A DNA stretch of 64,000 nucleotides, taken from the IMG/VR virus record IMGVR_UViG_3300044972_000601, positions 1 through 64,000 of that record; one strand, written 5' to 3'. The notes beneath the pieces are model-generated. The model was not told the origin of the DNA and did not search any database. It was given only the letters and a program-made list of their open reading frames with translations. Positions 1 through 5,734 of the stretch are shown one piece after another (the first letter of the stretch is position 1; each line of letters opens with the position of its first letter). The stretch comes from a virus. A program made the position numbers and the translations under genes.

Positions 1-108
1 AATACCAAAAACTCCATACTCATCTGGATGCATCAACTTTTTTCGGTGTTGATCGGCTTCGTCAGCAGTTGAGAATCCTTTACTATAAGCCGTGAATAAT
101 GTGTTCAT
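1..108 (-). CDS. Partial small hypothetical protein
   Basis: An open frame starts at an ATG at 108 and runs off the left edge of the window after 36 codons (begins MNTLFTAYSKGF, ends DEYGVFGI). It lies one base past the stop of the 110-253 gene, so it continues the same minus-strand operon. The composition (soluble, charged, DEADQHRKK) shows no membrane segment or motif I recognise. The function is unknown. Confidence 0.55.
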   Translation of the reverse strand, partial: MNTLFTAYSKGFSTADEADQHRKKLMHPDEYGVFGI

Positions 109-109
109 T

Positions 110-253
110 TTATTTCTTTCCAATCTTGGTTACTACTTCTACTTTGCTCAATTGCAGTTGATAAAGGAATCTACGGTATGTCCGCAATGCTGCAATGCTC
201 ATTGGATCTGTCTCACCTTCAAGTTCAGCAAGTTCTTTAATTCGTTCGTTCAT
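110..253 (-). CDS. Truncated MNERI-family small protein
   Basis: This 47-residue protein begins MNERIKELAELEGE, the N-terminal signature of the paralogous family that fills this operon. It lacks the FAELIVRE core and the HFGVEE end, so it looks like a family head joined to an unrelated tail (ALRTYRRFLYQLQLSK). Its ATG overlaps the preceding stop as ATGA at 250-253. A GGAG ribosome site lies inside the last codons of the upstream gene. Function unknown. Confidence 0.6.
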   Translation of the reverse strand: MNERIKELAELEGETDPMSIAALRTYRRFLYQLQLSKVEVVTKIGKK

Positions 254-453
254 TCTTCAACTCCGAAATGTTCAGCAACTTTGCTTGCAATTACCGTTGA
301 TTTAACTTTATGACCTTCATATTCAGTGTCAGTTCGATAACATACATCCATACATTCTCGCACAATCAACTGGGCGAACTTTTCCAAGTCAATGTTGTAT
401 TCTGAATAACGATGGTAGCATTGTTCAGCAAGTTGTTGAATTCGTTCGTTCAT
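250..453 (-). CDS. MNERI/FAELIVREC family small protein
   Basis: This 67-residue member of the repeated family begins MNERIQQLAEQCYHRY, has the core LEKFAQLIVRECMDVCYR in the middle and ends VAEHFGVEE. I chose the ATG at 453 rather than an upstream ATG at 504 because it matches the start of every paralogue and overlaps the preceding stop as ATGA. The core looks like an amphipathic helix with an invariant Glu-Cys pair. The family is common in phage metagenomes but I know no function. A small soluble early accessory protein is the safest reading. Confidence 0.75.
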   Translation of the reverse strand: MNERIQQLAEQCYHRYSEYNIDLEKFAQLIVRECMDVCYRTDTEYEGHKVKSTVIASKVAEHFGVEE

Positions 454-569
454 AAAAACCACTCCATGTAAATCCAGGCCACAATGCAAGCAACATTGAA
501 CCATACAGCAAACAACACCATGTAGAGCATCACCTGAGCCCGCCGTCCTGCTTGTTCACCTTCGTTCAT
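450..569 (-). CDS. Small single-span membrane protein
   Basis: This 39-residue protein starts MNEGEQAGRRAQ and then has one hydrophobic stretch of about 22 residues (MLYMVLFAVWFNVACIVAW), ending MEWFL. The basic N-terminal segment suggests an N-in orientation. It is joined to both neighbours by ATGA overlaps. The codons of MEW supply a GGAG for the next gene. No family is recognised. Membrane targeting is predicted from sequence only. Confidence 0.65.
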   Translation of the reverse strand: MNEGEQAGRRAQVMLYMVLFAVWFNVACIVAWIYMEWFL

Positions 570-784
570 TCTTCAACTCCTAATGTTGCGGGATTATGAT
601 CTAGACGGTTACCGTTATCGTCTGAATAGAAGGTGGCATCATCGTCTGTTATTGTAACACACAAATCGCTATGAAGCAAGTCATAATCGGTGAACTCACC
701 CAAGTCTGTGTACACACGAAACTGGTACTTGTCCAGGGCTGTGTATATTAAATGGCCCTCTACTCCGTCTGCTGATAGTTTCAT
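566..784 (-). CDS. Small acidic hypothetical protein
   Basis: This 72-residue protein (MKLSADGVEGHLIYTAL...) is rich in Asp (TITDDDATFYSDDNGNRLD) and ends ATLGVEE. It is not a FAELIVREC paralogue, yet its last codons are those of the family terminus. This keeps the AGGAG ribosome site for the next gene. The ATG at 784 overlaps the previous stop. An upstream in-frame ATG at 838 would add a poly-Leu segment and run deep into the upstream gene, so I rejected it. Function unknown. Confidence 0.65.
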   Translation of the reverse strand: MKLSADGVEGHLIYTALDKYQFRVYTDLGEFTDYDLLHSDLCVTITDDDATFYSDDNGNRLDHNPATLGVEE

Positions 785-975
785 TCTTGTGTCCTTTGTG
801 GGTAATAGTAATAACAATAAGGCCTGTTGGTGTTCCAATCTCCAGTCATGCCATCCAAATCCTGTAGGCTATCCACAGCGCGAGCTGTCATGCTGTCATG
901 CACAATCCATGGAGTGTCACGCCTTGCCCGCAGGTATTGCTTGAGATAGATCCGGCTTTGTTCCAGCCGATTCAT
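781..975 (-). CDS. Small basic hypothetical protein
   Basis: This 64-residue protein starts MNRLEQSRIYLKQYLRARRD and ends with an unusual Tyr run (YCYYYYPQRTQE). It overlaps both neighbours by 4 bp (ATGA). The N-terminal half is predicted helical and basic. The Tyr-rich end overlaps the start region of the next gene, so its composition may be constrained by that overlap. No family recognised. Confidence 0.6.
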   Translation of the reverse strand: MNRLEQSRIYLKQYLRARRDTPWIVHDSMTARAVDSLQDLDGMTGDWNTNRPYCYYYYPQRTQE

Positions 976-1067
976 TCTGTATCCGTTCTTTTATCTTCGT
1001 TGGAGCGATATGCCATAAAGAACACACCCACGACAAATCCCATTACTAATCCCCAAAAGAAACTCAT
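972..1067 (-). CDS. Tiny membrane protein (31 aa)
   Basis: This 31-residue protein begins MSFFWGLVMGFVVGVFFMAY and ends RSNEDKRTDTE. It has one membrane span directly at the N-terminus followed by a charged tail, with GxxxG-type glycine spacing that often supports helix packing. It is placed by ATGA overlaps with both neighbouring genes. Such proteins are typical small early phage membrane proteins, but no partner can be named. Confidence 0.65.
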   Translation of the reverse strand: MSFFWGLVMGFVVGVFFMAYRSNEDKRTDTE

Positions 1068-1255
1068 AGTTCAACTTTAATTTTATCTTTGGGAATCTGG
1101 TTATAGGGCATGTTGTGTTTGAGGCTCTCTTCCATGATATGAGCCAAGTCATCTTCAAATTTTGTATATCCGGGATTGGCTCGTAGTCGTTGCCAAAATG
1201 GACTATTGGTGTCATTGCTGAACACTTCCTTGATACTGGTTTTATATGCCTTCAT
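1064..1255 (-). CDS. Small hypothetical protein
   Basis: This 63-residue protein (MKAYKTSIKEVFSNDTNSPF...) contains a predicted helix KFEDDLAHIMEESLKHNM and ends DKIKVEL. The ending resembles the HFGVEL terminus of a family member at 2130. Its start overlaps the stop of the upstream FAELIVREC gene. It seems to be an unrelated cassette inserted between family junctions. No motif recognised. Confidence 0.6.
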   Translation of the reverse strand: MKAYKTSIKEVFSNDTNSPFWQRLRANPGYTKFEDDLAHIMEESLKHNMPYNQIPKDKIKVEL

Positions 1256-1458
1256 TCTTCAACTCCAAAACGGTCTTGAATTCTTTGTTCAATCTCATAG
1301 CATCTATCCAGCGCCCAGTCATCGGGTTCAGAAATGTTTCCTACATTATGTGCAATATCCATACATTCCCGAACAATCAACTCGGCGAACTTTTCTGTGT
1401 TAAACCCACATTCAGTTTCAGATTGTTTCATCAATTCTTTGAGCAGTTTATAGTTCAT
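1252..1458 (-). CDS. FAELIVREC family small protein
   Basis: This 68-residue member has a divergent N-terminus (MNYKLLKELMKQSE), the core TEKFAELIVRECMDIAHNVG and the end IQDRFGVEE. The middle matches the paralogue at 250-453 (RECMD), and the C-terminal segment EIEQRIQDRFG is helical. It is linked by ATGA at 1455-1458 to the upstream paralogue and at 1252-1255 to the next gene. Function unknown. Confidence 0.75.
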   Translation of the reverse strand: MNYKLLKELMKQSETECGFNTEKFAELIVRECMDIAHNVGNISEPDDWALDRCYEIEQRIQDRFGVEE

Positions 1459-1700
1459 TCTTCAACTCCGAAATGTTTTAAAATCTCTTCTGCCAATTCT
1501 CGCCTACCCCTATTGTAGTCAGATACGCCACCAACTACGACATTTTTATATTGTAATTTAACACATTCTTTGACAATCAGTTCGGCTAATCTATCAATCC
1601 GGCTAAGAAAAGCTGGGGCTGGTATGTTATAAAACCCCATGTCCTCGCCGTAGCTGACAAGCCCAGCTTCCTCAAGCAAGTCTTTAATTCGTTCGTTCAT
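1455..1700 (-). CDS. MNERI/ELIVKEC family small protein
   Basis: This 81-residue member starts MNERIKDLLEEAGLVSYGE and has core DRLAELIVKECVKLQYKN. It ends ILKHFGVEE. Its second half is nearly identical to that of the plus-strand paralogue at 11582-11818, including a 47-bp identical DNA run (1525-1571 against 11702-11748), while the N-terminal halves differ. This shows recent swapping of a family module inside the genome. ATGA overlaps on both sides. Confidence 0.75.
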   Translation of the reverse strand: MNERIKDLLEEAGLVSYGEDMGFYNIPAPAFLSRIDRLAELIVKECVKLQYKNVVVGGVSDYNRGRRELAEEILKHFGVEE

Positions 1701-1942
1701 TCTTCAACTCCGAAATGTTCTCGAATCTCATCACCCATGGTTCCGCCACCGTTTGATTTTTCACGCAGGATAAAATCCACTTTACCAGCACATTCCTTTA
1801 CAATCAACTCGGCAAACTTTTGGTCATTATCTCTCTGAAACGCATAGTGCGCTTCCGGGTAAGGTATTTTGTTTCCTTTAGCCCAGTCTGCTCTAACTTC
1901 TGCTCTAGCCTGTTCAGCAAGTTGTTTAATTCGTTTATTCAT
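1697..1942 (-). CDS. MNKRI/FAELIVKEC family small protein
   Basis: This 81-residue paralogue begins MNKRIKQLAEQARAEVRADW. It carries the core DQKFAELIVKECAGKVDFIL and ends EIREHFGVEE. The start at 1942 overlaps the upstream stop, and the SD-like GGAG is inside the upstream FGVEE codons. The insert between the N-terminal helix and the core (KGNKIPYPEAHYAFQR) is specific to this copy. Function unknown. Confidence 0.75.
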   Translation of the reverse strand: MNKRIKQLAEQARAEVRADWAKGNKIPYPEAHYAFQRDNDQKFAELIVKECAGKVDFILREKSNGGGTMGDEIREHFGVEE

Positions 1943-2133
1943 TCTTCAACTCCGAAATGCTTCAACACTTCACCGCCAATATCTTGTTCATTTGTATCTT
2001 GTGCCCAACTAGCACGATTGGCGCATTCCCGCACAATCAACTCGGCGAACTTTGCTACATCTTCAAATGGGACTGTCCCTGTTCCGTCAAATAATTTTGC
2101 TTGGTAAGCAAGTTTTACAAATCGGTCGTTCAT
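1939..2133 (-). CDS. MNDRF/FAELIVREC family small protein
   Basis: This 64-residue paralogue (MNDRFVKLAYQAKLFDG...) has core VAKFAELIVRECANRASWAQ and ends VLKHFGVEE. It is one of the shorter complete copies, so the family minimum is roughly an N-terminal helix, the core helix and the HFGVEE tail. It overlaps the neighbours at 2130-2133 and 1939-1942. Function unknown. Confidence 0.75.
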   Translation of the reverse strand: MNDRFVKLAYQAKLFDGTGTVPFEDVAKFAELIVRECANRASWAQDTNEQDIGGEVLKHFGVEE

Positions 2134-2360
2134 AGTTCAACTCCAAAATGGTGTTTAATCTTTTTAACAGTGTCCTTGTCATGTTCCTTTAATGCCCGAA
2201 CTCTTTCGTTGGCAAATGGCTCATGTGGGTTTAGTATCATATACTTTTGATCCACAAACAATTCTGCACATTCCCGAACAATCAACTCGGCAAACTTTTT
2301 TGTCTCAATTGTAAGCTCTAATTCAGCCTCTGTGGCAAGTTCTCGAATTCGTTGGTTCAT
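2130..2360 (-). CDS. MNQRI/FAELIVREC family small protein
   Basis: This 76-residue paralogue begins MNQRIRELATEAELELTIET, contains KKFAELIVRECAELFVDQ and ends IKHHFGVEL. I took the ATG at 2360 because it aligns with the other copies and overlaps the stop of the upstream small membrane gene. The much longer open frame that continues upstream is a shadow of the SWIM gene. It is the first family copy read from the operon promoter. Confidence 0.75.
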   Translation of the reverse strand: MNQRIRELATEAELELTIETKKFAELIVRECAELFVDQKYMILNPHEPFANERVRALKEHDKDTVKKIKHHFGVEL

Positions 2361-2473
2361 GTGCATACTCCAGTAGTTCGGTGTATGATAGTGTATTCGG
2401 GTATGGTGACCACACTGAGCAATACAATCCACAACAAGGTGGCTGTGATGATGCCCAAGCAGAACTGTTTCAT
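2357..2473 (-). CDS. Tiny membrane protein (38 aa)
   Basis: This 38-residue protein starts MKQFCLGIITATLLWIVLLS and continues VVTIPEYTIIHRTTGVCT. One N-terminal hydrophobic span of about 20 residues follows a short basic head. The Cys at position 5 is too early for a normal lipobox. It overlaps the SWIM gene (ATG at 2473) and the next family gene (stop at 2357). Function unknown. Confidence 0.6.
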   Translation of the reverse strand: MKQFCLGIITATLLWIVLLSVVTIPEYTIIHRTTGVCT

Positions 2474-2805
2474 GCCAATTCCAATTGCTTAACGTGTTTG
2501 CAAGCACCACGATAGGTGTAGCCTGGGCAGGTGCATGTGCCCGCTGATGTGTCCACAGTGTAGGTTTGACCTTTGCTGCCCTCAACTGACACCACGTGGC
2601 TGGCCACAACAGGTGTTTCAAATGGATTGGGCGAGACCACGTCAAACTTACGTGCTCGTCGATCAAAGCCTTTGATGGGCGATTTGAAGTAAAATGGCAC
2701 AGTAGTACCTGAGCGTATGTAAGCAATCAGTGTGTTGCCATCCAGCAGATAAGTGTGATTGGCAGTGTTACCTGGCCACGCAGTGGTTTCCAATAGGGCT
2801 TGCAT
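2470..2805 (-). CDS. SWIM zinc-finger protein
   Basis: The C-terminal third contains CTCPGYTYRGACKHVKQLEL, the CxC...CxH pattern of the SWIM zinc finger, a module that binds DNA or proteins. The start used here (ATG at 2805, MQALLETTAWPG, 111 residues) is the first in-frame ATG after the promoter start point. An earlier ATG at 2862 lies inside the promoter and cannot be transcribed from it. The N-terminal part has beta-rich sequence (YLLDGNTLIAYIRSGTTVPF), also seen in other phage SWIM proteins of about this size. It is the first gene of the minus-strand early operon. The exact role is unknown. Confidence 0.7.
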   Translation of the reverse strand: MQALLETTAWPGNTANHTYLLDGNTLIAYIRSGTTVPFYFKSPIKGFDRRARKFDVVSPNPFETPVVASHVVSVEGSKGQTYTVDTSAGTCTCPGYTYRGACKHVKQLELA

Positions 2806-2833
2806 AAAGAACTCATGTAGTTGGTATGTGATG

Positions 2834-2862
2834 ATTATAGCAGGTGTGGCCCGTGAAGTCAA
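2834..2862 (-). promoter_or_regulatory. Sigma70 promoter of left operon
   Basis: On the minus strand TTGACT (2857-2862) is followed by 17 bp and a perfect TATAAT (2834-2839) with an upstream TG (extended -10). The predicted start near 2827 lies about 22 bp before the SWIM gene. No other promoter of this quality is seen to the left, so it probably drives all the small genes down to base 1. Confidence 0.8.
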
Positions 2863-2979
2863 GGGTCAAGATTGCCAAACCCGAGAATCGGCTGCGAAAA
2901 AATTTTTGAGCATTCAGCGGCCAAAATACGGGAAAGCAATTCGAAACGCCGCCCGGTACAAGCGCGGTCGCCGTTTCTC

Positions 2980-3008
2980 TTGGTGATTCACAATTCCCAT
3001 GTTACAAT
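2980..3008 (+). promoter_or_regulatory. Probable weak sigma70 promoter
   Basis: TTGGTG, 17 bp, TACAAT. It matches the spacing of the other early promoters but has weaker hexamers. The -10 ends 5 bp before the lipoprotein ATG at 3014, so the message would have almost no leader. Confidence 0.45.
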
Positions 3009-3013
3009 ATGGT

Positions 3014-3241
3014 ATGACTAAATGGATCACAATACTCACTGCCCTATCACTGCAAGGCTGTGCCACTGCATACACAGTGACCTCCACGGCCACATGGGTT
3101 GCAACTGGTAAAAGCGTAACGGATCATGTGACTAGTAAGCTCACATATGGTGATTGCGATGCAGTTCGTATGATAACAAAGCTAACTTACTACTGTGAAA
3201 TGACGGATCCAAGTAAGACATACAACCGTACGGGACTGTGA
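3014..3241 (+). CDS. Small lipoprotein
   Basis: This 75-residue protein starts MTKWITILTALSLQGCATAY: a short signal peptide with a lipobox (L-Q-G-C) and Cys at position 16, so it should be lipidated and membrane-anchored after cleavage. The mature part TATWVATGKSVTDHVTSKLT followed by Cys residues (GDCD, YYCEM) resembles a family of short bacterial lipoproteins with a TGKSxxDH segment (recalled, not searched). An upstream ATG at 2999 lies within the promoter -10 and was rejected. A surface or superinfection role is possible but is only inference. Confidence 0.65.
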   Translation: MTKWITILTALSLQGCATAYTVTSTATWVATGKSVTDHVTSKLTYGDCDAVRMITKLTYYCEMTDPSKTYNRTGL

Positions 3242-3297
3242 ACATAGCTACGCACAGGAGACCCCGCTGTTGATGTGTGCGTATACACGAGCAATGA

Positions 3298-3411
3298 CTA
3301 GTTTATATGTTTGATCAACACTAGTATAATGCCAACACCCAGCGTGCCTGCCAGCATGCGCAGTAACCATAACAGCACAGTCAGCAGTAGTTCGGTTAGT
3401 AGTTGATTCAT
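3298..3411 (-). CDS. Tiny membrane protein (37 aa)
   Basis: This 37-residue protein begins MNQLLTELLLTVLLWLLRML and continues AGTLGVGIILVLIKHIN. It is almost entirely hydrophobic, with two short spans or one long span broken by Arg. The start lies just downstream, on the minus strand, of a copy of the GC-rich repeat. No clear Shine-Dalgarno site other than the repeat GGGG is visible. No family recognised. It is a candidate phage membrane peptide. Confidence 0.5.
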   Translation of the reverse strand: MNQLLTELLLTVLLWLLRMLAGTLGVGIILVLIKHIN

Positions 3412-3434
3412 AGTGTAGGAGACCCCGCTGTGCG

Positions 3435-3623
3435 TTATGTGTATATGTCTAGATTGGGTCTATGCACCAAATGGCAGTCTGCTAACATGGCTAGACTCAA
3501 TCGGTCTTCCCGTATGTAGAAGCGTATGCCCAGGGGCTGTGCTGAGTATGAGTAGCTACAGAATCCCAATTGATCCAGGGTGTCTGCATCCACAGTGTAT
3601 GAGTCGTAACAGTATAAGCGCAT
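3435..3623 (-). CDS. Small hypothetical protein
   Basis: This 62-residue protein (MRLYCYDSYTVDADTLDQLG...) is Tyr- and Asp-rich and reads like a folded soluble protein (YIREDRLSLAMLADCHLVH). I preferred it to the overlapping plus-strand frame, which is Cys/Ser/Pro-rich. The start at 3623 is about 25 bp downstream (minus sense) of a repeat copy. An ATG at 3638 is also possible. Function unknown. Confidence 0.45.
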   Translation of the reverse strand: MRLYCYDSYTVDADTLDQLGFCSYSYSAQPLGIRFYIREDRLSLAMLADCHLVHRPNLDIYT

Positions 3624-3720
3624 ACTGTATATAGTCAAACCAGTACGTTAGGCCCCGCTGTGAGCTCTGCGTGTACAAGCTGTGTGCAGTTAGGCCCCGC
3701 TGTTGATGTGTGCGTGTATA

Positions 3721-4154
3721 GTGGTTAGGCGGAGATTTTAGAGAAATGTAGATAGAAGATTGGGATGATGGGAGTAACCATTAAAACTATGCCTCTCTGC
3801 CCCACCCGGGACCTCATCGCTAGACACCGTACGCCACGGTCCGGAACCCCACTCTTGATTCAAAACCCCAGAACCGTTGCACTTTATCACACTATTCTGC
3901 ACTTTTCCACATGTTTCTAACCTGGCAACCGCACTCGTTGCCCCTGTACGCTGGGTGGCGGTGAGTCTAGATGCACTTTAGTACGCATTCTTTATGTGTT
4001 GTGTCACATAATATAGTCAGTGAGTCCCTATATATGCTACTCAACACATATTTGCTGTACAGTGTATATACAGTAAGGCATGGTGTCTCACTAGATTAAC
4101 CAACTCAATAGTGCTGAACCATATAAGTACTATGTACACTGGAGGAACACTAAC
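3721..4154. other. Non-coding stretch with long inverted repeat
   Basis: No convincing gene is seen. An imperfect inverted repeat pairs 3815-3837 (CTAGAC, ACC, GCCAC) with 3955-3973 (GTGGC, GGT, GTCTAG) around a loop of about 117 bases, which suggests a structured RNA or a cruciform. No consensus promoter of the local type precedes it. The 3' part (4000-4100) is AT-rich with TATATA runs. Confidence 0.4.
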
Positions 4155-4394
4155 ATGATTAACAGTCTAGCTCAAATACGTTTTCCAACTCATCAAGTCG
4201 TCATCAGTCGCAGTGATGATTACATACACATATTCAAGTATACAGACTCAGCATGTGCATATGAAGTATTCACTAGCAGTATAGCGGCAGGTGATTACTT
4301 ATTAATAGAACCGGACAGTCAGCATTATCGTGTGGTAATAGAAGGTGATGTTGCTTGGATGCCTATATATTGCAGGCCTTCACCTTTCCTATAA
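4155..4394 (+). CDS. Small hypothetical protein
   Basis: This 79-residue protein starts MINSLAQIRFPTHQVVISRS and is predicted beta-rich (YIHIFKYTDSACAYEVFTSS, YLLIEPDSQHYRVVIEGDV). It is preceded by a good ribosome site (TGGAGG, 8 bp before the ATG). No promoter of the standard early form is obvious upstream. It stands alone between the non-coding stretch and the DnaA-box region. No family recognised. Confidence 0.6.
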   Translation: MINSLAQIRFPTHQVVISRSDDYIHIFKYTDSACAYEVFTSSIAAGDYLLIEPDSQHYRVVIEGDVAWMPIYCRPSPFL

Positions 4395-4444
4395 TACATT
4401 AATTGTATTAAGGCGGTTCAAACCCGTATCAATTGTCATATAGA

Positions 4445-4616
4445 GGCGGGACCCAACCCGCCCAAACTCGTTTATCAACTCGTTTAATATTATGTGGATA
4501 AGTCTGTGGATAACTTAGTTTAGGGGCAGTGTGAATAACCTGTGCATAACTTTATCCACAGCCCCTTAATCTCTCGCCCAAAAAGTTATCCACAGCTTAT
4601 ACATCAGTTATCCACA
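4445..4616. other. Origin-like DnaA-box cluster
   Basis: Seven matches to the DnaA box TTATNCACA lie within 124 bp. Four are on the minus strand (4493-4501, 4505-4513, 4530-4538, 4541-4549) and three on the plus strand (4552-4560, 4586-4594, 4608-4616); five are exactly TTATCCACA. On the left are a GGCGGG/CCCGCC hairpin (4445-4462), two direct repeats AACTCGTTTA (4465-4474 and 4477-4486) and a short AT-rich segment. This is the architecture of a DnaA-dependent origin or a DnaA titration site. No other explanation for the spacing is seen. Confidence 0.75.
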
Positions 4617-4671
4617 GCCGAAAACGTGCGCAGCCCCGCCGTCCATCCCCACTATGTTCGAACATGAGTGT

Positions 4672-4700
4672 ATTATAACACGTTTTGGGCACAGTGTCAA
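4672..4700 (-). promoter_or_regulatory. Perfect minus-strand promoter facing DnaA boxes
   Basis: TTGACA (4695-4700), 17 bp, TATAAT (4672-4677), with TG just upstream of the -10. The predicted start is near 4665 and the transcript would run leftward through the DnaA-box cluster. No minus-strand gene lies downstream before about 3623, so the product is probably non-coding or a replication primer (inference). Confidence 0.75.
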
Positions 4701-4745
4701 ACGTGTTAGCAAAGACCCTGTTAGCAGTGTGGGTATTTTTTTGAC

Positions 4746-4774
4746 TTGACGTTTTGGGCATTGTTTGCTATAAT
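4746..4774 (+). promoter_or_regulatory. Sigma70 promoter of GIY-YIG gene
   Basis: TTGACG, 17 bp, TATAAT. The -10 ends 5 bp before the first ATG of the gene, which predicts a leaderless message. It is divergent from the minus-strand promoter at 4672-4700. Confidence 0.8.
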
Positions 4775-4779
4775 ACACT

Positions 4780-5103
4780 ATGATGAAAACAAAACGAACT
4801 GCCCGTAAAGACTGCAACTACGTTATCTACGTAGCCGAGCACAACGGCTCTGCTTACATTGGACTCACCCGTAAGGGCACTGTAAGCATCGCCAAAGCTG
4901 TCAAAGAACGGTGGCGTAAGCATATCAGCAGAGCCCGGCACGAGGACAGAGACTGGGAACTGTACAAGTACATCAAATCGGGCAACTGGGACGGATGGAC
5001 TCATACAGTACTAGACATCGTGCGTGGCCGTGCTGAAGCGTATGCATACGAGCGTGAGCTTGTAAAGCATATGGAACCCGAGCTGAATGACCAGTACCTT
5101 TGA
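4780..5103 (+). CDS. GIY-YIG domain nuclease
   Basis: This 107-residue protein has the GIY-YIG core: NYVIYVAEHNGSAYIGLT (residues 13-30, with VIY standing for GIY and YIG present), then ERWRKHISRA with the expected Arg, YERELVKHM with the catalytic-type Glu, and EPELNDQYL with the Asn. It is a single-domain protein with no DNA-binding extension. This fits a small nicking or cutting endonuclease, either a homing type or one acting in host DNA breakdown or repair. It starts at ATG 4780 or the next codon ATG 4783. There is no ribosome site, consistent with a leaderless message. It sits beside the DnaA-box cluster. Confidence 0.75.
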   Translation: MMKTKRTARKDCNYVIYVAEHNGSAYIGLTRKGTVSIAKAVKERWRKHISRARHEDRDWELYKYIKSGNWDGWTHTVLDIVRGRAEAYAYERELVKHMEPELNDQYL

Positions 5104-5110
5104 AGGGTTA

Positions 5111-5139
5111 TTGACACACTCTTCAAATGGTGCTATAAT
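5111..5139 (+). promoter_or_regulatory. Sigma70 early promoter
   Basis: TTGACA, 17 bp, TATAAT with TGC before the -10. The leader (ACTTAAACAACAAAGGAGCG) is the shared early leader. It drives 5169-5456 and the two overlapping genes after it. Confidence 0.85.
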
Positions 5140-5168
5140 ACATACTTAAACAACAAAGGAGCGAAACG

Positions 5169-5456
5169 ATGAAGTTTACACAAGCAACATGGCAAGAGGC
5201 AAACGGCACTAGCCTGCAGGGTTACATTAATGCAACTTACGCAGACTTGGTAGAGCGTTTTGGTGAGCCCGAATGTGGTGGTGACAAGACTACAGTGGAG
5301 TGGGTGCTGAAGTTTGCGGACGGCACTGTGGCCACTATCTATGATTGGAAACTTGACGAGACGCCCACTGACATGTATAATTGGCACATCGGCGGTAAAA
5401 ACAACACTGCTGTCACTCGCGTTACATCCACATTCAAGCAAGGAGCAACTGTATGA
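5169..5456 (+). CDS. Conserved phage protein with WHIGG motif
   Basis: This 95-residue protein contains LVERFGEPECGGDKTTVEWV, then FADGTVATIYDWK and YNWHIGGKNN near residue 80. I recall the W-x-I-G-G ending from many T4-like and cyanophage small proteins, but its role is not known. A strong AGGAGC ribosome site precedes ATG 5169. The stop overlaps the next start by 4 bp (ATGA at 5453), so the two are translationally coupled. Confidence 0.7.
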   Translation: MKFTQATWQEANGTSLQGYINATYADLVERFGEPECGGDKTTVEWVLKFADGTVATIYDWKLDETPTDMYNWHIGGKNNTAVTRVTSTFKQGATV

Positions 5457-5734
5457 AACAGAATTACACCATGTACTGCTACAAGAAGGACCGCCGTTGC
5501 AAGACTGGCGAGAGACTGTTCTCCACCACAGTGTGGCAGGACCGCACACTGGAGGGATTGGAGCGGGAGATGCGTGACATGTCACGTGACCTATATCCGG
5601 GCACTGACTGGCGGTTTGAGTTCGTTCCCACAATGAAGACTGTGAAGAACTTGATGAGTGGCAAAGACATTCAAATCCCACACGACACACCTCGCTCGTG
5701 CGATCCGTCAAGCGAACTCTACTGGAGCATGTGA
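5453..5734 (+). CDS. Conserved hypothetical protein
   Basis: This 93-residue protein starts MKQNYTMYCYKKDRRCKTGE and includes GLEREMRDMSRDLYPGTDWR and FVPTMKTVKNLMSGKDI. It is charged and soluble, with no recognised motif. It is second in a three-gene unit (5169-5898) with overlapping starts and stops. A long antisense frame over this region (5133-5804 minus) is a shadow. Confidence 0.65.
   Translation: MKQNYTMYCYKKDRRCKTGERLFSTTVWQDRTLEGLEREMRDMSRDLYPGTDWRFEFVPTMKTVKNLMSGKDIQIPHDTPRSCDPSSELYWSM

Larger units (their letters stand above)
3256..3720. repeat. Four dispersed GC-rich repeats
   Basis: Four copies of a 25-30 bp motif lie at about 3256-3285, 3417-3445, 3648-3680 and 3690-3720. The shared core is CCCCGCTGT, followed in two copies by TGATGTGTGCGT and then an alternating TATAC/GTATA tail. 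The 5' side alternates between AGGAGA and TTAGGC. Read on the minus strand (CAGCGGGGTCT), copies 2 and 3 sit just upstream of two tiny genes. No terminator or tRNA shape fits them. Confidence 0.6.

Noticed and set aside
2759-2986. 75-residue plus-strand frame
   Set aside because: Overlaps the SWIM gene start and its promoter on the other strand; no ribosome site.
3437-3634. 65-residue plus-strand Cys-rich frame
   Set aside because: Overlaps the more protein-like minus-strand gene at 3435-3623; starts inside a repeat copy and has an atypical Cys/Ser/Pro composition.
3256-3720. Repeat group considered as a CRISPR array
   Set aside because: Spacing between copies is irregular (about 40 to 230 bp), repeats are imperfect and no cas gene is present.
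4405-4440. GTTCAAACCCG considered as the T arm of a tRNA
   Set aside because: No acceptor, D or anticodon stems can be built around it.
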